A DNA stretch of 36,935 bases from Clavulina sp. PMI_390 (GCA_015039315.1 WIDE01000183.1:1-36935); one strand, 5' to 3'. Positions 21,881 through 32,720 are shown, counted from the stretch's first letter. Notes: generated by a model not told the origin, from the sequence alone. Numbers and translations: made by a program.

Positions 21881-22485
21881 AGAGTGGAAGAGACGAAACC
21901 GCTGCTTCGCCAGATGGCACAATCCAGAGGAGACTAATTTCAGGCGCGAACTCAACGATTTGGGCGTGTGACGCTGAAAGATTCCAGCAAATAAGCGGGT
22001 TTTGTCCAGGACGTTATGAGTATTTAGCGTATAACTGGAGGAAAGGAGAGGGGGAGAAGGTCGGAGCCAAATACAAAGGCAGTGCATTACTTCATCAGTG
22101 CATCATGTTTGCCGCGTGCCTCCAGCTGGACACAGACAGTTTGACGCGCGGCATCAAAACAATCTGTCACAAACCTGTGTTTTATTCAGTTCTGAGTGAA
22201 AGACGCATATCTAAGCAACACGCGACAGCCTGAAGCTATACTTTGTCCACACAGGTAGGGGTTTAGTAACCGCTGGGGAAACAGGTCACAAGCGGGTATT
22301 TTGCCACTGTGTGTTCGTAATTGGAACCCAGTCCCGTCAACCTAGAAGTTTATGTCTCTCCATTCATCTATCGAGCACATATTACCCGATTATCTACCTT
22401 TTTTGGCCACCTAACCCGTCCTACCAGCAATTCCTCATACAGCTCCGGTACAAATGAGAATGAAAGGGCCGAGTCAATTGATGGG
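21881..22485. other. Intergenic, no gene seen
   Basis: Upstream of paralogue E and downstream of the truncated paralogue F. The missing C-terminal TPR sequence of F is not found here in any frame I examined. Confidence 0.4.
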
Positions 22486-24113
22486 CTAGAACGGAAGGCC
22501 ACGCTTGCACGCTTGCACGCTCAAATGTACGCCTTCCATGCGGGCATCCCTAAACCGTTTGGACAGGCAGTAAATCTGTGTGGGGTGGGCCAGAGAGTTG
22601 GTGAAAAACTCAGGCTGCCATGTGTCGTCTGCATCTACACCTGAGCCAAAGCGCCAATCGCCTTCCTCAGGGCACTTCACGGCATCAAGCACAGCTTCTA
22701 GAGCTAATGGTGTTGTTCCTATATTCATAAGTGACAGGGCCAGTCTGTCAAGGCATTTAAGTAGACCATGAGGAACGCGGACGCTGTTCTGAGGGTCCAA
22801 CGCATGGAAGAGCTGGACACTGCGCTGTAGTGCTCGGACAGCTTCGTCATATCCACAATCAAAGTAGAGTGCCATTCTCTCGAGGGAGGAGAGATCAGCG
22901 ATCTCAAGGGCCGCGTCATTCTCTGTATATGCCCTTAGGACGATGCGGCGAGCGTGGGTGAGGACAGCCATCACCCTATCAGCCGATCCGTGGAGGGAAA
23001 ACGCATGCCCTACACGGTGCAAGGTGTTATGGAAGTCTCGTTCGTTCCATTCGGCGTAATTTTCTGGTTTCCATCCGTGCGAACGGGGTAGAGCCTTTTT
23101 ATGTCTTTCTAGGAAACATCAACTCGTTAACGGTACAGCCCCCAATGAATGACGTACTCACCTTGGCAGAAGAAGGATAGAGTCTATCTTCTCAAGTTCG
23201 CTGAGACAGTGTGTAAGCGATGGGATAGATTTATGGCCGTCTGGTTCGCGATATCTGGCAAAGACAGCGCGACGGATAGCCTCGCCCATTTCAATATGTT
23301 TGATAGTTTTTGCTCTTGAAGAGGACCAGCCGGCTTCGGCAGCTCCGGCAAGATGTTGCTGAATCAGAGACGAAAAGAACCAGCAATTTTCCTAATCATG
23401 ATCGTGAGCTACTAGCGGCGATGATGAGATAGCAACTCTAACCGGCCAGATATTATATTCCTCAAGCTCCTCGCTGATGATCATGAGGAGACGACTGAGA
23501 TCGGCAAGTAGTACAGGACGATCCAGCGTTCGAGCATCTTCTAGCGTCGCTTTGGAGACTAGTCTCGTTTTGGAGCTCGAAAGCGAAGCCTAAAATTGGC
23601 GAAGTTGAGCCAAAAGCTATCTATCAGTCGCAAATTATCAGAACTCAGACTTACGATATCATTAGCCAACGTGTTTCCTCGAGACACCACAAACCGCAGG
23701 ATCGACACTCCTTTCCCACGACGACGGTCGAGACGTAGCCATATATTCTGCCGGCCTTGACGAAAGAGCTCGAGCACGACAAAACGGTGCTTCACTACGC
23801 CGATAATTTGGGAATAGCACTCGACAGAAACGATCTCTGCGCGTTGAAGAGTTTGGCGCTCGCCAACATATGCGCAGAAGTCGCTTATTGAGAGCTCTTT
23901 TACTCCTGCAACAGGGAAGAGGATGTTCGATGATGTTGATCGAATGGATAGTCCCGTGTGGGTACGAGAGATTTGGGAAGGTGTTTTGGCATGATGGGAA
24001 GCTATAGGAGGCTCGACTCCAACGGCAAGAAAAGCATCCTAGAACCAAATAAACGGTGAGACGTTTCCGCACCGAACATCGAGAAGCACAGTGCTCACCA
24101 CGACGAGATCCAT
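22486..24113 (-). CDS. TPR-like family protein, paralogue F, truncated at the C-terminus
   Basis: Five exons: 24113-24099, 24038-23655, 23589-23443, 23391-23162 and 23104-22486, giving 464 codons. MDLVV, module 1 (VKELSISDFCAYVGE, VVKHRFVVLELFRQ, IWLRLDRR, TLAND), module 2 (ASLSSSKTRLVSKAT, LADLSRLLMII, IWP) and ENCWFFSSLIQQHLAGA...MGEAIRRAVFARY are intact. The exon 4-5 junction is phase 2, and the frame is kept only if the acceptor is ctagaaag. The TPR-like part aligns with the paralogues as far as TQIYCLSKRF, then runs into unrelated residues and stops, about 75-90 residues short. The donor after exon 3 is gttaga, which is weak. It is either a shortened gene or an early pseudogene. Confidence 0.6.
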
Positions 24114-24118
24114 CTGAC

Positions 24119-24592
24119 TCACCGAGCTTCAGAGTCCAGTGGTTCAGCTGGTGAGAAAAGTGTTGGCTTAGGAGCGAGGTCTATGCTATCGAGCGGAGAG
24201 GAGAAAGGAGAGCATATGGATATCGACGTGGAAGTCGATGGAGGGCATGAGCGGCGAGAAGAGGTGCAGATCGCACACGCCAAGTTATATGGAAAGTCCT
24301 CATTGGCGATCCATGTGGCATAGCCTTCATGAGTAGGTACGGAAATTAATGCCGGTGGTGGCGGCTGCGATCTAGTGAATCGAGTGATCGTCTCCAAGGC
24401 ACCAAGGACCCTCACGCTACTCTCAGCCAAAGTGAATGAATAGCATCCAGAATAAGAACTGGTTCCGCGATGAGACAGACTGGATGTGGTCGGGGATGCC
24501 AGCTGGGTCACATCACGCCAACGTCTGAGAACACCATTCGAAGAATAATCAACGAGGTGATAACCGTCAAGTGATTGTGGAAGAACTGCCAT
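24119..24592 (-). CDS. Hypothetical 157-residue ORF directly upstream of paralogue F
   Basis: A single open frame, MAVLPQSLDGYHLVD... ending PAEPLDSEAR, with no domain I recognise. It is Ser/Pro/Thr-rich with a few Cys. Its stop codon is only 5 nt from the ATG of paralogue F on the same strand, which is unusual for separate fungal genes. The sequence at its end (cggtgagtc) looks like a splice donor, but joining it to exon 2 of paralogue F would be out of frame. It could be a small gene, an upstream ORF in a long leader, or the end of a spliced gene whose 5' exons I cannot see. Confidence 0.3.
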   Translation of the reverse strand: MAVLPQSLDGYHLVDYSSNGVLRRWRDVTQLASPTTSSLSHRGTSSYSGCYSFTLAESSVRVLGALETITRFTRSQPPPPALISVPTHEGYATWIANEDFPYNLACAICTSSRRSCPPSTSTSISICSPFSSPLDSIDLAPKPTLFSPAEPLDSEAR

Positions 24593-25985
24593 GATTCTTG
24601 TTGCATTACGAAATCTTCTTCGGAGGGATCGGGGAGATTGACTGTAGTATCCTACAACAGTATTCTTCGTGTTTCAAGAAGTGTATCTTGAAGAATCTTG
24701 GGGGAAGATCATATAGTTGTGACCCCTTATTCATCTTCCGAGAAACGGAGGATTTGGTTTGCGCTTTTCAGATGGTGTTATGGCCTTATTAGACTAGTAC
24801 GCGACAAATGATAAGAGGACATACACATAGTAAGCACTAGCTTGATCAAGTACCAGCTCAAAAGTTTCGCTGAAAAACAAGGGAGGAGCGTCGCTTTCAA
24901 ACTAGAGTTTGGGGGAGATCGTGAAAGGGGGAATGAGGGTCAACTCGGCTATGCATACTCGCCCAAATAGAGTTATTGACTCACCACGCTACCAGTGACC
25001 ACTGCTATAAACCCTCCATTTCGTGTAGGATGAATGTCAGTAGTCAGAACTCTTCGAATCATATGTAAGTGTTTCTAAGGGATTTCGTCGTCAGCAAGTT
25101 GGAATCGGACATCCGTCAGAGAACGAGTATAATGCGACGTACAGAGAGCTTCTCGACGATGCCACTACCACCCCGAACCTTTCGACCCTCCCAAGAAAGC
25201 GTTGATTCATCACGCTGATGCAATTACGGCGCATGGATGCTCAGCAAATGTAGCATCAAGTGTTATCCCAAGCGTACATAAAGTTTGGAGAGTGCATCAG
25301 CTCCGGTTGAGTCGCCATAGTAGTGTTGGATAAACTGGGGCGTTCACAGTACAGAAGGTCGACCCCTCGCACAAGTAGCTAAGCCTGACGATTGTGACTT
25401 ACTCCTTGGGCCACGCTATCTTGCTGTGAGTCCTCCATATCTCTGAGGATTTCCGGCTCCAGAAAAATAAATAGATACTATTTGTTCGTTCTAGTCAAGT
25501 AATAGATGATCAATCAAATACAGCCGTTGGGCTCTGCTTGGGGCGAGGGTTGGGATTTTGTTTGGCCGATGTCGCTCGGCGTCAACAAATCGGCGTGACG
25601 CCTTGTGTGAACCGACGTCGGTGAGACGGACGAGGGTAGACACACTGTATTTCGTGCAGATGAGCAGGCTCATATTCAAGTAGCTGAAGCGGTGTGTTCT
25701 TACATTCCTCGGCCATATTCCGATCACTTTGCTGACTCTCTCTACATGGCAACCCTGGCTGGTCAGATTGTAGGAGGACCTCCCAACGCTGAGCAACCGA
25801 ACCTGATCGTCGTCCACTGCTCCCCAACTTCTCCTAAAACCCTCAACTCCCAAACCACACAACATTCACATTGGCGCTCAACTGAACGGACCTGAAAAAG
25901 GTGCAGGCTTCTAGCCTCCGTCCATTCACTCTGCAACGCAACAGCACGATTGCGAACCTACAATCTATCAAACCTCTATTAGAAC
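24593..25985. other. Intergenic between the TPR array and the DUF1365 gene
   Basis: About 1.4 kb that should hold the promoter of the DUF1365 gene. A minus-strand open frame at 25491-25865 and a plus-strand one at 25692-25895 overlap in opposite directions; neither has a recognisable domain. Confidence 0.4.
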
Positions 25986-28456
25986 ATGGCGTACCTCAAC
26001 TTCTTCCTCTGGACCCTTGCCACTGGCGCTGTCCTCGTGTTTATCGTCATCGTCATTCCCGTCGTCATACTGCCGATTCTGTTCTCCCCTCCGTCGTTGC
26101 CCTCACCACCTCCCACTTCAACCACCGCTCTACCGCACTTCGCTCTCGAAGGCTCTGCGTACATCATCAACGGCTCAACATCTCACGTGCGCTATCTCCC
26201 TTCCCCCTCCCACCATGCCTTTACCTACCCTACGTTTAGTTTCCTCGTCTCACTACGAGCACTCGAGCGAGGAGAACTTGATATGAACATCCCTATTCCT
26301 GCCTGGGCCTGGGGGCTCGGATGGGTGGCGAAGAAGTTCAAGCTCTTTGCGTGGAATCCTAAACTGCGTGGCGCGGGGTGGTGGTGCCTGACCTCGCTTC
26401 AAGGAGAAAGTTACCTTCAACAGTCCTCGCATTCCCATTCCAACACTCAATCCTCAGAACTCAACTCGATTGTGGATAAAATTCTTGAGCTCGTGGAGCT
26501 GGCTTCCACCCCATCCTTCCCTGAAGGGTCTACTCAGCTGTCGCCGGGTATTGCGGCTAGGATAGGCGAGATCTGGACGATGACTATGCCTAGCTTCTTA
26601 GGCTTTGCGGGCATTAACCCTCTTACGGTGCACTTCTGCTACGAGCAGGTAGTCAGTGAGGAAAACGCGCCTCTACTGCTGGTAGTCCTCGAGGTATGCC
26701 CCCACTTTTCTTCACCGACCTCTCACTTGTATTAATTGATCCACTCGAAACTCGTTTCCACTACATTTACAGGTTCACAATACTTTCGGTGAGCGTCACG
26801 TCTACTTCCTTGAGGTGGGCAATCGTGAAGATCCAGACGAAGAACGGCAGCACGGGTACGCATTGATCCCCCTTCCCCAGCCATCAATCACGCTCATGAA
26901 CTCTTTGAACAACATTTTCGACCACAAATTTATCTCCATTCCCTCACTCGCCGACGACGACGTGCAGGTTCGCTCATCAGTGGACTATTCCACGCCAATT
27001 CCATGTCTCTCCTTTCAACGACCGCAAAGGGCATTACGTGTGCTCCATCAACGCTCCTCAGTATCCACCCCACCACCCACACTGGAGAATCCCGCGCCGA
27101 CCTAACATTATACCAAATGAGCATCACGATACTAGCCCGGAAGCTCCACGAGTGAGCGTGAAAATCACGTATGTGATCGACTCGACTTTAGCTCAATCGG
27201 AGTCGAATGGCGAAGAGAAGACATCGAAGGAGAAAAAATTCATGGCTTTGCATCGCGCTATCCAGTCGACACCACTCTCCCCACGTACCCTCGCCCTATC
27301 ACTCCTCCACGCTCCGCTTATACTCTTCATGACCTTCCCTCGCATCGCATACGAGGCGTTCAAGCTCCATTACTTCAAGGGTTTGGACGTGTATTCGCGC
27401 CCGGAACCAGTGGCTGGCAGTGCAGACGTTGATCGAGAACCAACGATTGAGATGGACGGATGGAATGAGGTGGAACGGGAAGGCGATGTTGGTGCAAGGA
27501 TAAGGACGATCGGGACTCAGCCGCCTAAAGCACTGGAATTGCGCGGGCACGAGTTGGTGAGAGCGTACCTCTCGCAGCTGGAGCTCGTTCGAGGCTCTTC
27601 AGCCTCATCATTTGAATCCACGGCGATCGATAATGACTCCGATGGGGATAAATCCATGGGATTATCGGCCAACACCTTTGTTGTGGAATTAGTTTCCACG
27701 CGGATAGGCGAACCAGCTGAGATTTTCACAATTCCAATTCAATCTCAGCTCTCTAGTTCCTCCACCACTTCTTCCGCTGTCTTGGCATCTTCGTCACCCC
27801 TACGATCTGGAGAATCATTACAAACGACTTCTGCTTCGACGCAGTCGTCGGCATCATTGCGGATCACGTACTCTTCGCCGCGGATTTTTACAATACTTCT
27901 GCTCTCTCCCACTTCCCGGCATGCCCTGCTTGCAGCCGTTCACGGGGACCGTATCATGGATGTGTCATCAGATGAAGCTTTCTGCAAGATCTTTGCCAAT
28001 TTTGCGGATTTTACCTCACAGGGCGGGTCGCATGCACTGACACGCTACATAAAGCATATCAGAGCGCAATGGGCGGCTGGTGCGAAGGAAAATAACCTAG
28101 CGCTCATTGGCGCTCAGGCCACAGCCCCTTCGCCGGCTCCCAGGTCTAGTACTCATCTTACGTGTGTGGCCAGGTCGGCTTCTCGTATTGAGCGATTGTC
28201 AATCCTGACTCTTGCTATAAGTCTCACGTTTTTTCTCACATCCGAGTATGCTGAAGAGCGCGTTTTCCATGCTGTTCGTGCGCGTTTCGTTCCAGGGGAC
28301 GCGCCATGGGCAGGAGATATGTGGAATCGGGCAGCTGCGTCGCTTGCATACCTATCATCTGCGCCTCCTGGTTTCATCTATGATGAAAAAGCCGCAGCGG
28401 GCAAGTGGGGTCATCTGGATAAATGGCGGCCGTCGGGGAGCGTGAGAAGAGCATAA
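25986..28456 (+). CDS. DUF1365-domain protein with N-terminal membrane anchor
   Basis: Three exons: 25986-26693, 26773-26855 and 26968-28456, giving 759 codons. The introns are GT-AG, 79 and 112 nt long. The model is fixed by family motifs crossing both junctions: VVLE|VHNTFGERHVYFLEVGN and HG|FAHQWTIPRQFHVSPFNDR. Residues about 7-35 form a hydrophobic helix. Earlier DUF1365 motifs are SAYIINGSTSHVRYLP...HAFTYPTFSFLVSL and GFAGINPLTVHFCYE. The C-terminal half contains FPRIAYEAFKLHYFKGLDVYSRPEP, a Ser/Thr-rich low-complexity part, and a possible second hydrophobic helix (LSILTLAISLTFFL). DUF1365 proteins have no proven reaction; in bacteria they often sit beside cyclopropane-fatty-acid synthase-like genes, which suggests lipid metabolism. 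Two broken copies lie downstream, at about 32.3 and 36.2 kb. Confidence 0.88.
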
Positions 28457-28812
28457 GATGTCAGAACTTCCAAAATTTCCCTTGGTTTTCCTTCCAGTGT
28501 CAGGGGTTCGTTGTAGCTCAGAAAAGCTAAAAATCCGGAATGTAATCATTTCCATTTATTTAGAACTGGAATGCAGCTTCTCCCAAACCTGGGGCTGTAA
28601 CCCATAATTCACCGCAAGCACTATCACGACCATTCAAGAAGGATAGCCGGGAAGCAGCGGTTGTAGGGCAAATTCATTTTACATAATTATCCCCAGTTGG
28701 TAGATCCATTCTTTGATACATTTAAGAATACGCTGACGCCAAGTGAAGAAGGCTATCCCAAGATCGCGTAAATGTCGTGAATGACAATGAAGACTCTTTG
28801 GCTGTATTTCCA
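28457..28812. other. 3' flank of the DUF1365 gene
   Basis: The first 100-150 bases (gttgtagctcagaaaagct...) are recognisably repeated after the DUF1365 tail relic near 32565-32610. No gene is seen here. Confidence 0.4.
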
Positions 28813-29460
28813 TCAAGCGGTGCAATGGTACTCAGGATTGACAACAGGCACTCTGACAAGCCCTTCCATCTGAGGAAAGGAGCGTGTTCTCGTGATTATT
28901 GTATTCCTAACCCCCCAATCACATAGAAGAGGCATTTCGGGTGTCCAGAAGTCAAAGCTTTGAAGCGGGTACCGTATGTCCGACTCTTTACCGTGAATTG
29001 GTTTATCAACTTGACACGTGAATAGAGTACAAGCAGCGATTTCCGATACCTTCATACCAGCGGCAATGGCTCTCTCTGTCATAAGTCCTTGGACTTACCT
29101 AAATGAAAATATTCAAAAGAAATTAAAATGGAATATTCTATCCTCCGCCCCAAAGAGACTCTCACCTTACCCTTTGGGTCGATGCCGATTTGTGCCAGGA
29201 GGAGGGGGGGGGTGATGGTGACAATCGACCACTCCCTCTTCTGTCACAGGCGGATCATTATCAAATACGGAATAGACGTGAAACGGGTTGCTCCCCGCTC
29301 GGACTAGGGCGATCGGGAGAATTATAAGCAAATGGTTTGCCGTCTGAACTCTGAACACTGAGTACATGGCATTCATCACATGTTATGAGCATTATTACCT
29401 GTGCATAGCGGCGAGATCTCCTCTCCATAGTACAAAGAACATGTGTTACACTGAAAAGAA
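28813..29460 (-). pseudogene. Possible remnant of a secreted-protein gene
   Basis: The minus strand has several short coding-like stretches that cannot be joined into one frame. One (to 29379) starts MYSVFRVQTANHLLIILPIALVRAG, resembling a signal peptide, and continues to GVVDCHHHPPPPP over a run of eight C. Past that run the natural-looking sequence is in another frame (LAQIGIDPKGK), ending at a good donor (aag|gtgaga). Its acceptor (tttcatttag) leads to RTYDRESHCRWYEGIGNRCLY before a stop. A further open frame at 29082-28813 ends VVNPEYHCTA. The frame change at the homopolymer suggests a broken gene or an assembly error. No family assigned. Confidence 0.25.
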
Positions 29461-29640
29461 AGACTACATTATGAACTAATCATGAGGTGAGGCCATATCA
29501 GAACCGCCACAGCGGCAGCACTGGTAGTAACCCGTCACAATGCACGTTGACTTTCATTGGCGAGCACCCGCCGCCAGGTTGAAGAAGGTGGATCCACACC
29601 GCGATACACAACAGTCGAAAGAAGCAGGGGAGGCACTCCA

Positions 29641-29657
29641 CCCCCCCCCCCCCCCCC
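29641..29657. repeat. Poly(C) tract, 17 bases
   Basis: An uninterrupted run of 17 C on the plus strand, followed by t, cc and five g. It lies in a region between the DUF1365 gene and the membrane-protein gene that has no counterpart in the second copy of the unit. No intact coding sequence crosses it. Confidence 0.8.
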
Positions 29658-30128
29658 TCCGGGGGTGATATTCCTGATTGTGAGCAGAAGTTGCTTCGTT
29701 CAAAAAGTGAGATAAAGCAAAACAGGTACGTTGCTTCCAGAACCCAAAAGCGGAAAAATATGTCTGTAATTGGCCAAATCAAGCTTATTTATCGAATCAG
29801 ACTCCCCTAACGATCAAGATTCGAACGTCATACAGGGGGCAGATGAATTCAGAAATGTATGGGGGACAAAAGAACTGTATTGGATAGCTGACGTGTGGGC
29901 CTGTCGGTCTACCCTACTCTCACAACTCTCGGAAGCGATTCCACATCATTCTCGACGAGTGCACTACCAAGTTCAACCTTTGATCAAAACTCGGGCCTAT
30001 CAGAGTAGCTTGGTGGGCTGTGTGTAGGGGAGGTGGAAGCGACAGCTCTTGGGCTAAGCGACCCCAAGCAATAAATCGGGAAATGATTGTATGGCCATTA
30101 TGGTGTTAGAGGCAATTGAAAATTCCCC
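29658..30128. other. Intergenic, 3' side of the first membrane-protein gene
   Basis: No gene supported. The minus strand of 29500-29650 translates to a fragment (STVVYRGVDPPSST, then after a stop TTSAAAVAVLIW) that looks like the tail of a secreted or GPI-like protein. It is too broken to model. Confidence 0.3.
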
Positions 30129-31792
30129 TCAGTATGTATAACATCGCTGAGCAGTAAATAATCGGACATACTCATGGTTTCTTTGTCCATAACCGCCCGG
30201 ATGCTGAGTCGGAATGTAGCCTGGCCCACCGCCGTGACTGGCTGCAGCCATTTCAGGAAAACTCGTAGGGCGCTGTGCCGCGTACATGTATGAGCTTCCA
30301 GTCAGAGCCGATCCATTCTGATGGCGAATGATCCAGAACCCAAGTAGGATGAGGGACCCCAAACCCAGTACTCCACCCAAAACACCACCTACGATGGCAC
30401 CCAAGTTCGAGCCCTTACCTCCCCCGCTTCCACGAGAAGACGTGCTAGAGGGGTCGGTTGATGTCGTGGACCATGTTACTGTCGTGTACCGTGTATCCGT
30501 TGTGGACCATGCGGAAGACGTCATCGTGGTGGTTGGGAATACATGTGTACTTTCGGGAAAGTCTTAACGGAGAGACACATGTAGAATGCATCCACGCGTG
30601 CAAAGTCGACATCGATGGAGCATGTTCAAGTTAATGGTCAAGTATCAGTACCAACAAGCGGTCATACATGAAGACGAATGAGATTAATGCCCCAGGTTCA
30701 TATTTTTTGCTCACCTCCCAATTGTCGAGCTGCGGCGGGATTGAAGTAATCGCCATAGTAGCTCGGCTTCAAGAAAACATACGCGGGCACTCTCGTTCCC
30801 GCAGGGATAATAGCGTCATACTGTCCTTCTGGGGGAATTATATTAGTTGGGCAGAATTGTGACCAGGCCGTCCACGAGATATAAGTACGATTCTGGCAGG
30901 CACCGCAGGCCGAGACGAGGATGTACAAGGGGGTCGAGCAAATACCTCGCGGAAGCAAAGGTAAGTATAGCTATGGGCAAGGGCCGGATGGAATCAAATT
31001 GCTTACAAGGATCCTGGGTTGCGGTATCATTTGTTGGGCCGACGTAGCCATATCCTTCCGGAAGTGGATCCACCGTGCATGCTAAACGTTGCTGTTAGGT
31101 TCTGTGACAGATAACATGTGCGTAATTCGCTTACTCCCATCTCCACATTGTGCTCGCAGATATGCGGCGATCTATATGCGGCACGATTGGCCAGGGGTTA
31201 AAAAAGATTATCACATTTTCCATCAAAATAAATCATCTCATGTAAGACACAGAAGAGCGTACCAAACAGGGGTTTTGCCTAGTATCAAGCGGATGGAAGG
31301 AGCGGGGGGTTGCGGGGCGGAATTAATGATGCCATAAAATGGTACACACATACCAGAGAGGGGGGAATTCTGTTCATTCTTCACCAAAAATTAAACTGTT
31401 TGATGACGTGCTTACTGCAAAGTATTGTTAGCCTATAGATTCAGTATCCAGGGTAGAATCGTGGTCGATATGGAGGGGGGCGGGGTGTGTTGAAAGCAGA
31501 ACACAAACACGAAACAGAAATCAGACAGCATGTCGTGTTCAGCACGGCTCCAAGAGAGCTCGCAGCCCGTGCACGTACCCATTCCCATCCGGAAATACAA
31601 TGCACGCTCGACTATTTCATAAAGGTATTGAGAGTACATCAGCTTTTGTGCCCACTAGGCCTGGGAACAAGACATCAAGCCGTCACCCAACCGTCGGAAC
31701 TGAAGATTACTCACAAAGCCAGTAACCTGTGCACTAACAATCGCCAAGAATGAACAAGTGAGGACAGCGATAGAGACCAACGTTTGATACAT
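30129..31792 (-). CDS. Cys-rich single-pass membrane protein, copy 1
   Basis: Seven exons: 31792-31715, 31416-31432 (17 nt), 31263-31278 (16 nt), 31171-31135, 31081-31007, 30945-30715 and 30562-30129, giving 295 codons with all phases consistent. Residues 1-21 are a signal peptide (MYQTLVSIAVLTCSFLAIVSA). The ectodomain includes ANNTLQQNPCL, IAAYLRAQC, PCICSTPLY, ACGACQNRTYISW, FCPTN, PAGTRVPAY and FNPAAARQLG. This is a pattern I know from agaricomycete proteins of unknown function. A Ser/Thr-rich stalk (about 165-195) leads to a Gly-rich membrane helix (about 206-230, GAIVGGVLGGVLGLG) like that of Wsc/Mid2-type surface proteins. A Gly/Pro-rich cytoplasmic tail follows. The two micro-exons are required to keep frame and to give the expected NNTL-QxPC motif. 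Likely a plasma-membrane or cell-wall-facing sensor; ligand unknown. Confidence 0.83.
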
Positions 31793-32329
31793 GGTGGTAG
31801 CTAAGTTTGATGGCAGCAGAGGAGAGAGAGACGCTAGGATGCAGGGTTTTGTAAGAATCGTGCCTCTGACATCTCAAATTCAGACCGACGGGCAGCAGTA
31901 GATCCGAAAGTATCATGAATTTTCCAATGGCGATCAGACAATTTCGGCGCAGGGAGTTGTAAAACGGCTTTTCCACCGTCGTCTCTCGTATTCAATCTGT
32001 GAATAATGCACCACGTAAGGAGGGTTGACAGAGATGCCTCATACAGGTGACCCTCGTTGATATTTGAAGGCTTGGCAGGAAGAAGTGATATGGAAGGTTC
32101 GGCCCCCTCAGTTGGCCTTTGTTGGGCGATCCTAATGGTTTGGCGTACCTCACAGGGCGAGGGAGCCGACTACCACAAGAGTGAAGCACGGCTGTGATGG
32201 AAATTTTCTCTGGTCGCTTTGTTCCCTCCCTTATCTTTCGTGATTCCTCTATTAAGTAATTTGCGCCTCATGTAATCCCCTTTGAGTTCTTTCCGAGCTT
32301 CCCCTCTTCTGCGGCAGTCACCTCTGCCT
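31793..32329. other. Intergenic, upstream of membrane-protein gene copy 1
   Basis: Presumed promoter region of the minus-strand gene ending at 30129. No open frame with a recognisable motif. Confidence 0.4.
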
Positions 32330-32720
32330 CGTATAAGAAGCCTCACATAAATGTGAACAGCGATCTTCCATGTTATCCATGTGCTTGTTGTTCAAGGGGA
32401 CGAGCCATGGACAGGAAACATTTGGATTTGTGAGGCGGTACTGCTCGTATTCAGGCTACTGGTACCACTCACGAAACCTAGAGCCGACTAGCAGGGTTGT
32501 CCGGGCAGATGGCATCCACCAAGGGGCTTGGAAGGGGTTGTATTTGGATTTCAGGTCGTTTGCTCTGTTGTAGCTTAGAATACCTGGAAATCAGAAATGA
32601 CCTTCTGATCCATTTGATTGAAATGAGATTTCAACCTCTTCTGCACGCTATCCTGCCGCATTTGATTCATCGAGGTGACTGTTACAAACATTTGAAAGTG
32701 GACGGATGAGTAGATTTTCA
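32330..32720 (+). pseudogene. DUF1365 gene tail relic
   Basis: About 32360-32460 (ttccatgttatccatgtgc, gggacgagccatggacagg) aligns with 28265-28350, the end of the DUF1365 coding sequence. About 32560-32610 (gttgtagcttagaat, ggaaatcagaaatga) aligns with that gene's 3' flank at 28510-28550. In-frame stops and indels break the reading frame. The rest of the gene is absent, so this is the 3' end of a second copy of the DUF1365-plus-membrane-protein unit. Confidence 0.6.

Noticed and set aside
21866..22087. Upstream ATG at 22087 giving paralogue E 69 extra residues
   Set aside because: The MDPLV start is conserved in the family while the extra residues have no match in the other copies; in paralogue D a stop precedes the ATG.
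24113..24592. Joining the 157-codon ORF to paralogue F as an N-terminal extension through the cg|gtgagt donor
   Set aside because: The junction puts exon 2 of F out of frame, and the other paralogues start at MDxxV.
25491..25865. Minus-strand open frame of 124 codons upstream of the DUF1365 gene
   Set aside because: It overlaps a plus-strand frame, has no recognisable motif, no splice partners and no paralogue in the duplicated units.
29498..29782. Minus-strand 94-codon frame reading through the poly(C) tract as poly-Gly
   Set aside because: Its length depends on an arbitrary homopolymer; the flanking residues change character on either side of the tract.
31415..31714. Long first intron of the membrane-protein gene as a nested (twin) intron or recursive splice site at ttgcagtaagc
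   Set aside because: The 17-nt exon ending in ...TTGCA followed by gtaagc explains the site in both paralogues and gives the expected protein motif.
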